NCBI GenBank assembly: GCA_945870015.1
Contig: CAMBQS010000096.1
Coordinates: 1 to 9,753 of the forward strand
Source of the DNA: Desulfocicer vacuolatum DSM 3385
GTDB taxonomy: Bacteria > Desulfobacterota > Desulfobacteria > Desulfobacterales > SURF-7
Reading direction: 5' to 3'
Length of the DNA: 9,753 bases
The notes beneath the pieces were generated by a model. The model did not search any database, was not told the origin of the DNA, and worked only from the letters and a program-made list of their open reading frames with translations. Position numbers and translations under genes: made by a program. Below, piece after piece: positions 6,454 to 9,753 of this stretch. Position 1 is the stretch's first letter; each line of letters starts with the position of its first letter.

Positions 6454-6502
6454 TTCTTTGATTCTGCATGGACGGTCGTCTTTGTTTGAATTTGTAAATA
6501 GC

Positions 6503-6521
6503 AAAAACCTGTTGGGTTTTT
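6503..6521 (-). terminator. Weak hairpin after the divergent cold-shock gene
   Basis: AAAAACC (6503-6509) and GGTTTTT (6515-6521) pair across a 5-base loop, starting 7 bases after the cold-shock stop. On the - strand the 3' arm ends in five T's, so it could act as a weak terminator or attenuator between the cold-shock and radical SAM genes. The stem is mostly A-T pairs. Confidence 0.35.
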
Positions 6522-6527
6522 ATCTGT

Positions 6528-6728
6528 TTATTTGCGGGGCTTCAAATTGACGGCTTGTATTCCCTTCGGGGTTGTCTTTACTTCAAAAGAGACGAAATCC
6601 CCTTTTTGCAGGCCAAAAGGTCCAAAATCTTTTATACCTGTTTTATGGATAAAAATAACACCATGTTCTTCTGTATCAATAAAACCATAGCCTTTTTTTT
6701 CATCGTATGATTTGACATGACCTTCCAT
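6528..6728 (-). CDS. Divergent cold-shock domain protein (CspA family)
   Basis: This is a 66-residue single cold-shock domain that binds single-stranded RNA/DNA as a five-strand barrel. RNP1 is KGYGFI (12-17) and RNP2 is VIFIH (24-28), both recognisable. The N-terminal strand reads GHVKSYDEKKG, so the nearly universal VKWFN Trp-Phe pair is replaced by Ser-Tyr, and the region after RNP2 (KTGIKDFGPFGLQKGD) differs from the usual HxSAI....L.EG. Two nucleic-acid-stacking aromatics are therefore altered, which may change affinity or target. The tail is basic (NLKPRK). Start ATG at 6726-6728 with AAGGA at 6739-6743. It lies downstream of a canonical paralogue but is separated from it by a strong terminator, so it needs its own promoter. 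Confidence 0.85.
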   Translation of the reverse strand: MEGHVKSYDEKKGYGFIDTEEHGVIFIHKTGIKDFGPFGLQKGDFVSFEVKTTPKGIQAVNLKPRK

Positions 6729-7030
6729 CTATCATTATTCCTTTCCCAGCGGTTTTTTATTCTGAACAAATTCTCAACAAGGTTCTTTTGAGGGGTTCTC
6801 CAAAACAGGATATTTTTGGACAGACTCCCACAATAAATGCCGAAAAAATACTCAATTCGTGAACAGTGGCGGCAATTGAATCTTAGATTTAATGATTTGT
6901 AATAATAAGTCAATCATTTTATCGAAAATTCATCCATTTTCAGCATTGAAAAACATCATTTCTATTCCCGGTTTGTCAGCGGATGATCTTAAATTGTTAC
7001 CGTATCCATTCCAATACAAACCAGTCAGAC
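6729..7030. other. AT-rich upstream region of the divergent cold-shock gene
   Basis: About 300 bases lie between the terminator of one cold-shock gene and the start of the next. It must hold the promoter of the latter. The best match is TTGACT on the - strand (6908-6913) with a poor TAAATC at 6886-6891 (spacing 16), implying a leader of about 150 bases. I do not regard it as established. No frame here looks like a real protein. Long leaders are common for cold-shock genes, but I see no named RNA element. Confidence 0.3.
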
Positions 7031-7071
7031 CGAAAAAAAAAGGCATCCCTGAAAACAAAAGGGATGCCTTT
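7031..7071 (-). terminator. Rho-independent terminator of the canonical cold-shock gene
   Basis: A 12-bp perfect stem (AAAGGCATCCCT at 7039-7050 with AGGGATGCCTTT at 7060-7071) and a 9-base loop are followed on the - strand by a run of T's (complement of 7033-7041). It lies 19 bases past the cold-shock stop and should end that transcript before the next cold-shock gene. Confidence 0.9.
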
Positions 7072-7090
7072 ATCTTCTCATAACAAAAGG

Positions 7091-7291
7091 TTAAATCACC
7101 GTAACATTCGCTGCGGCTGGACCTTTTTGCCCTTTTTCCACATCAAAGGTAACTCGGTCGCCTTCATTGAGGGATCTAAAACCGTTTGATTTGATTGCTG
7201 AATGATGAACAAACACATCGGTTCCGTCTTCCTGTTCAATGAATCCGAACCCTTTTTTGTCGTTAAACCACTTAACAGTTCCATTGGCCAT
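7091..7291 (-). CDS. Canonical cold-shock protein (CspA family)
   Basis: This is a 66-residue cold-shock domain RNA chaperone with every family hallmark: VKWFNDKKG (6-14), RNP1 KGFGFI (13-18), RNP2 VFVHH (26-30), SAI, LNEGDRVTFDVEKGQKGPAAANV. It should bind single-stranded RNA without sequence preference, prevent secondary structure in mRNA and help transcription antitermination or translation. Start ATG at 7289-7291 with an excellent AAGGAGG (7300-7306) 8 bases upstream. A strong terminator follows, so it is probably a monocistronic, highly expressed gene. The 226 bases upstream, to the sulfotransferase stop, form a leader and promoter region. I see no convincing -35/-10 pair there. Confidence 0.96.
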   Translation of the reverse strand: MANGTVKWFNDKKGFGFIEQEDGTDVFVHHSAIKSNGFRSLNEGDRVTFDVEKGQKGPAAANVTVI

Positions 7292-7517
7292 AATAATATC
7301 CTCCTTTCATAAAATAATTTCAATGTTGCAAACTGGAGGAAGCCACTTTGTTAAATGGATTGTACCTTCAGAAAGAAACTGCCCTTGCAGAGTGCGCCGG
7401 GCTGGATTGAATGCCGCACACTAACCTATCTCCCGGAAGAAGGCAAGCTAATTATTTGTTTTTTATAAAATCGGTTGTAGCTGTCGATTTAGGAAAAGGG
7501 TTTATTCAGGTTCTCTT

Positions 7518-8621
7518 TCACGAAAAAGGTTCATTTCCATACAGGAAAGAAAAATCGTTTTTCAGTCTTCCGGAGTCGATTCCAAAATCCTCAAGTGGGC
7601 GGACCCTGTGTATCCGTTTATATTTTTTTTGTTTTGTCGCCTGCTGTATTACGGTTTTGCGAAGCAGATCACTGGGGGTAATGCCTGTAAACTGAATGAC
7701 CTGTTCAAACACACCCATCAGATTTTCCTGAAGCCGGGGATAGGGAATGATAAGAACTCTTTTTTTGTCAATATCATTATTGTGCCACAGATCATAAAAA
7801 TAGCGGTACAGGTCAATGCTTGCGCGGTATCGGTAATCAAAAAACCGTGTAATCCGGTCTGGTGCGAACCGGTGCATCCCCCAGATCAGATCCACCATAT
7901 TGTATATAAGGGAAAAAGAGGACGGCAGTGTATCCTCGGGCATTCGATGCATGTAGATGAACCTGGCATCGGGAAACACTTCCATCAATGTCTTGATCCG
8001 GTGGGTTGAAAAATGGGTCTGGGCAAAAATCTGTTTTTTCCCGGTATCATAAATATGGCGCTGAAAAAGGGATTTCAGAAACCGGGCGGACTGAATACGA
8101 TGATCATCAGGCATCTGGTCATGCAGGCGGTACCGGTCAAGCGGATCTTCCAGAAATCCCAGCGGGGTGAGAACGACGGCGAACTGGGTGTCATGGTTGT
8201 GGAGAAACAGCAGTTCTTCCTCTTCCACCTTGTCGATTCCAACACCATGCCCTGTTTCTTCAGGAATGATGGTGGTCATTCCCCGGCGTTTTAAAAAACG
8301 GACAACAGGCCGGACAAAGATTCGTGCGGTAATGGCGGGAAACAGGAGATGCCAGGAATAAAAAGCCGCCATTTCATCTGTCTGGGTAAAGAGGTGGTGC
8401 ATGAATGTGGTCCCGCTGCGCGGGTGGCCGATAATAAAAACCGGGTTTTTCACTTCCACGTTTTGATATTCAGGGAAAAAAATCCGGTCCAGAAAGCAGG
8501 TGATGGTTTTGATTATGAAAAGGAGCATAAAGAGAAGTATCACCATCAGGCAATGTAAAAAGTGTCGGCTGAATCCGAACATTCTCCAGCATATAAAAAT
8601 GCCATTCAGGTAAAACCTCAT
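7518..8621 (-). CDS. Membrane-anchored PAPS-dependent sulfotransferase family protein
   Basis: This is a 367-residue protein of the Sulfotransfer_3-like type, which moves a sulfuryl group from PAPS to a hydroxyl or amine of an acceptor. The 5'-phosphosulfate loop is GHPRSGTT (65-72). The 3'-phosphate site is ARFIYMHRMPEDTLPSS (219-235), with Arg226 and Ser234/Ser235 as the expected contacts. The C-terminal HRVRPLEDFGIDSGRL (338-353) is a family hallmark before the last helix. A hydrophobic stretch at about 22-45 (FLHCLMVILLFMLLFIIKTI) should anchor it in the inner membrane; cytoplasmic placement of the catalytic part is inferred, because PAPS is cytoplasmic. Start ATG at 8619-8621 has AAGGA (8629-8633) 7 bases upstream. 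It follows the TRAP receptor gene by 144 bases with no terminator between, so co-transcription is likely. The acceptor is unknown (lipid, glycan or small molecule). Confidence 0.88.
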   Translation of the reverse strand: MRFYLNGIFICWRMFGFSRHFLHCLMVILLFMLLFIIKTITCFLDRIFFPEYQNVEVKNPVFIIGHPRSGTTFMHHLFTQTDEMAAFYSWHLLFPAITARIFVRPVVRFLKRRGMTTIIPEETGHGVGIDKVEEEELLFLHNHDTQFAVVLTPLGFLEDPLDRYRLHDQMPDDHRIQSARFLKSLFQRHIYDTGKKQIFAQTHFSTHRIKTLMEVFPDARFIYMHRMPEDTLPSSFSLIYNMVDLIWGMHRFAPDRITRFFDYRYRASIDLYRYFYDLWHNNDIDKKRVLIIPYPRLQENLMGVFEQVIQFTGITPSDLLRKTVIQQATKQKKYKRIHRVRPLEDFGIDSGRLKNDFSFLYGNEPFS

Positions 8622-8765
8622 GAACTGTTCCTTTGTTTCAGTAAAAGCCGAAAACGCAGTGAAGCGTAATGCGATCCAGTGCTTTCAGACGCTTTTCCGG
8701 ATTCCGGCTCTTTGCGTTGCTCCGGCTGGAATGATTTATTCATTTGCCAGGTTGATCGAGCAGGT

Positions 8766-9752
8766 CTATTGGATTCTGGTGTAATCGCTTTCCGGATGCA
8801 TTTTTCTGTATTCGTCAAGGTATCCGAGAACCTCGTCGAGGAGTTCCCTGGGATAAAGCTTGCCAACGAGCTCTTCTCTGGTCCTCAGTTGCATGTCGGT
8901 AACAAATTGTATGGTTTTTTCCGTAGCAGGGACGACCTTGATCCCTGCATCTTTCAGGATCTGGAGGCTGTCGGCATTTGCTTTTCGGTTGGTGGTGGTG
9001 ATTTTGTCATGATACCATTCTGAAATACTTTTGATTTTATTTACGCTTTCCGGGGAGATTTTTTCCCATGTGTCTTTTGAAACAATAATTGCGGAAGACG
9101 GATCCGTGGAAGGAATTTCTGAAATATAGTTGAATTTTGTATACCATCGGAAGGCCACGGCTCCAAACGGCGTGGAAGGTGCTGTGTCAATTAGTTTGGT
9201 TGAAAGAGAGGTCAATACATCGGTGATGGAAAGAGAGATGGGTGTTACGCCCACAGACTGCCATACCGTTGTACTTAGTATATCATCCCCCCAGACCCAC
9301 ACTTTCAGATTTTTCAGGTTTTCCCTGGTAACCGGCTCTTTGGAAAATGTATGAACAAATCCAATATCCGCCCATGCAACGACAACAAAGCCTTTATCCA
9401 GAAAAAGCTTTTCCAGTTTATCCTTGATTCTGGCCCGGACATAGGCAATCTCTTCATAATTTTTGAAAAGAAAAGGAATATCCGTAACCCGGACCTCCGG
9501 GACGATCCTTCCCATGCCAATGCTTGTGAATGCCCCGCCTTGCAGCTGCCCAAGTTTGATTTTGGTCAGAACATCTTTTTCATCTCCCTGAATTCCGCCT
9601 GGATAGATTTTGAAATTAACCTCATTATCTGTCTCTTTCTTTATCCGGTCTTTCATCTCCTCCAGCACATTCATCAGGGATGATCCCTTGGGTGCAAGGG
9701 CTGCAATTTTGATTGTAATTTTGGACGGGGTTTTTGATTCTGCATCTGTAAA
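8766..9752 (-). CDS. TRAP transporter solute-binding protein, DctP family (5' truncated), Arg-less binding motif
   Basis: These are the last 328 residues of a periplasmic TRAP receptor; the frame runs off the right edge, so the ATG at 9674 is internal. The visible start, AESKTPSKITIKIAALAPKGSSL, looks like the mature N-terminus just after a signal peptide. DctP marks follow: NFKIYPGGIQGDEKDVLTKIKLGQLQGGAFT (about 46-76), DIPFLFKNYEE (91-101), NLKNLKVWVWGD (145-156), PISLSITDVLTSLSTKLIDT (171-190), and the helical tail. In most family members the 'LKGLKIRV' segment carries the Arg that salt-bridges a carboxylate; here the matching residue is Trp152. The Trp-rich form resembles the TatP-type receptors (Treponema pallidum Tp0957 group) thought to take hydrophobic ligands; this is from memory and pattern. 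Membrane subunits DctQ/DctM are not in the window and would have to lie upstream. A sulfotransferase gene follows. Confidence 0.88.
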   Translation of the reverse strand, partial: FTDAESKTPSKITIKIAALAPKGSSLMNVLEEMKDRIKKETDNEVNFKIYPGGIQGDEKDVLTKIKLGQLQGGAFTSIGMGRIVPEVRVTDIPFLFKNYEEIAYVRARIKDKLEKLFLDKGFVVVAWADIGFVHTFSKEPVTRENLKNLKVWVWGDDILSTTVWQSVGVTPISLSITDVLTSLSTKLIDTAPSTPFGAVAFRWYTKFNYISEIPSTDPSSAIIVSKDTWEKISPESVNKIKSISEWYHDKITTTNRKANADSLQILKDAGIKVVPATEKTIQFVTDMQLRTREELVGKLYPRELLDEVLGYLDEYRKMHPESDYTRIQ

Positions 9753-9753
9753 A

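Noticed and set aside
6454..6504. TTG start at 6504 for the radical SAM protein
   Set aside because: The codon lies in the 3' arm of a hairpin and its only purine-rich site (AGG) is 3 bases away. ATG at 6453 was preferred, although it also lacks a strong site, so the start stays uncertain.
6632..6913. 93-codon - strand frame overlapping the divergent cold-shock gene
   Set aside because: It overlaps the conserved cold-shock frame and has no family pattern or ribosome binding site; it is a shadow frame.
7292..7517. Possible structured RNA or riboswitch in the leader of the canonical cold-shock gene
   Set aside because: Only short pairings such as GTGCG/CGCAC around 7393-7417 are seen, and no known riboswitch core could be recognised. 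A long leader with local hairpins is normal for cold-shock genes.
8618..8743. Possible 41-aa - strand gene ending in an ATGA overlap with the sulfotransferase start
   Set aside because: The overlap is suggestive, but the candidate ATG has no ribosome binding site, the peptide is a polar Ser/Glu/Lys/Arg mix with no pattern, and the sulfotransferase has its own strong site. The longer version of this frame also runs into the TRAP gene.

Overview
The window looks like a piece of a chromosome from an anaerobic, sulfate-reducer-like bacterium of the Desulfobacterota (Desulfobacterales-type). This is an inference from the gene mix: a heavy-metal RND pump, a PEP-CTERM protein, a NitT/TauT-type ABC importer beside a BioB-like radical SAM enzyme, two small cold-shock proteins, a membrane-anchored sulfotransferase and a TRAP solute receptor. 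Base composition is moderate in genes and strongly AT-rich between them. No RNA gene, insertion sequence, CRISPR array or integration site was seen.

Layout. At the left edge is the 3' end of a CusA/CzcA-type RND pump gene on the + strand (2-871). It converges on a small SRPBCC-fold gene on the - strand (1088-1528). An AT-rich stretch of about 620 bases follows. It carries a near-perfect sigma-54 promoter (2015-2030), which points at a single-gene unit for an exported PEP-CTERM protein (2151-2828) that ends in a strong terminator (2849-2880).

From 2879 rightward every gene is on the - strand. Read in the direction of transcription from the right edge they are: a 5'-truncated TRAP receptor gene of the DctP family; a PAPS-type sulfotransferase gene 144 bases further on; a canonical cold-shock protein gene with its own strong terminator; a divergent cold-shock protein gene; a BioB/HydE-like radical SAM gene; and then the substrate-binding, permease and ATPase genes of an ABC importer. 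The last three overlap by 4 nt at each junction and use non-ATG starts (TTG and GTG), so they are almost certainly translationally coupled. The radical SAM gene lies 58 bases upstream of them and probably belongs to the same unit.

The parts most worth a second look are four: the sigma-54 promoter with an upstream 10-bp direct repeat at the lone PEP-CTERM gene; the radical SAM/ABC cassette, whose binding protein has a CxxC in the N-terminal lobe; the TRAP receptor, which has Trp where the family's carboxylate-binding Arg is expected; and the sulfotransferase gene that follows it. None of these amounts to a demonstrated new system. They are specific, checkable leads.
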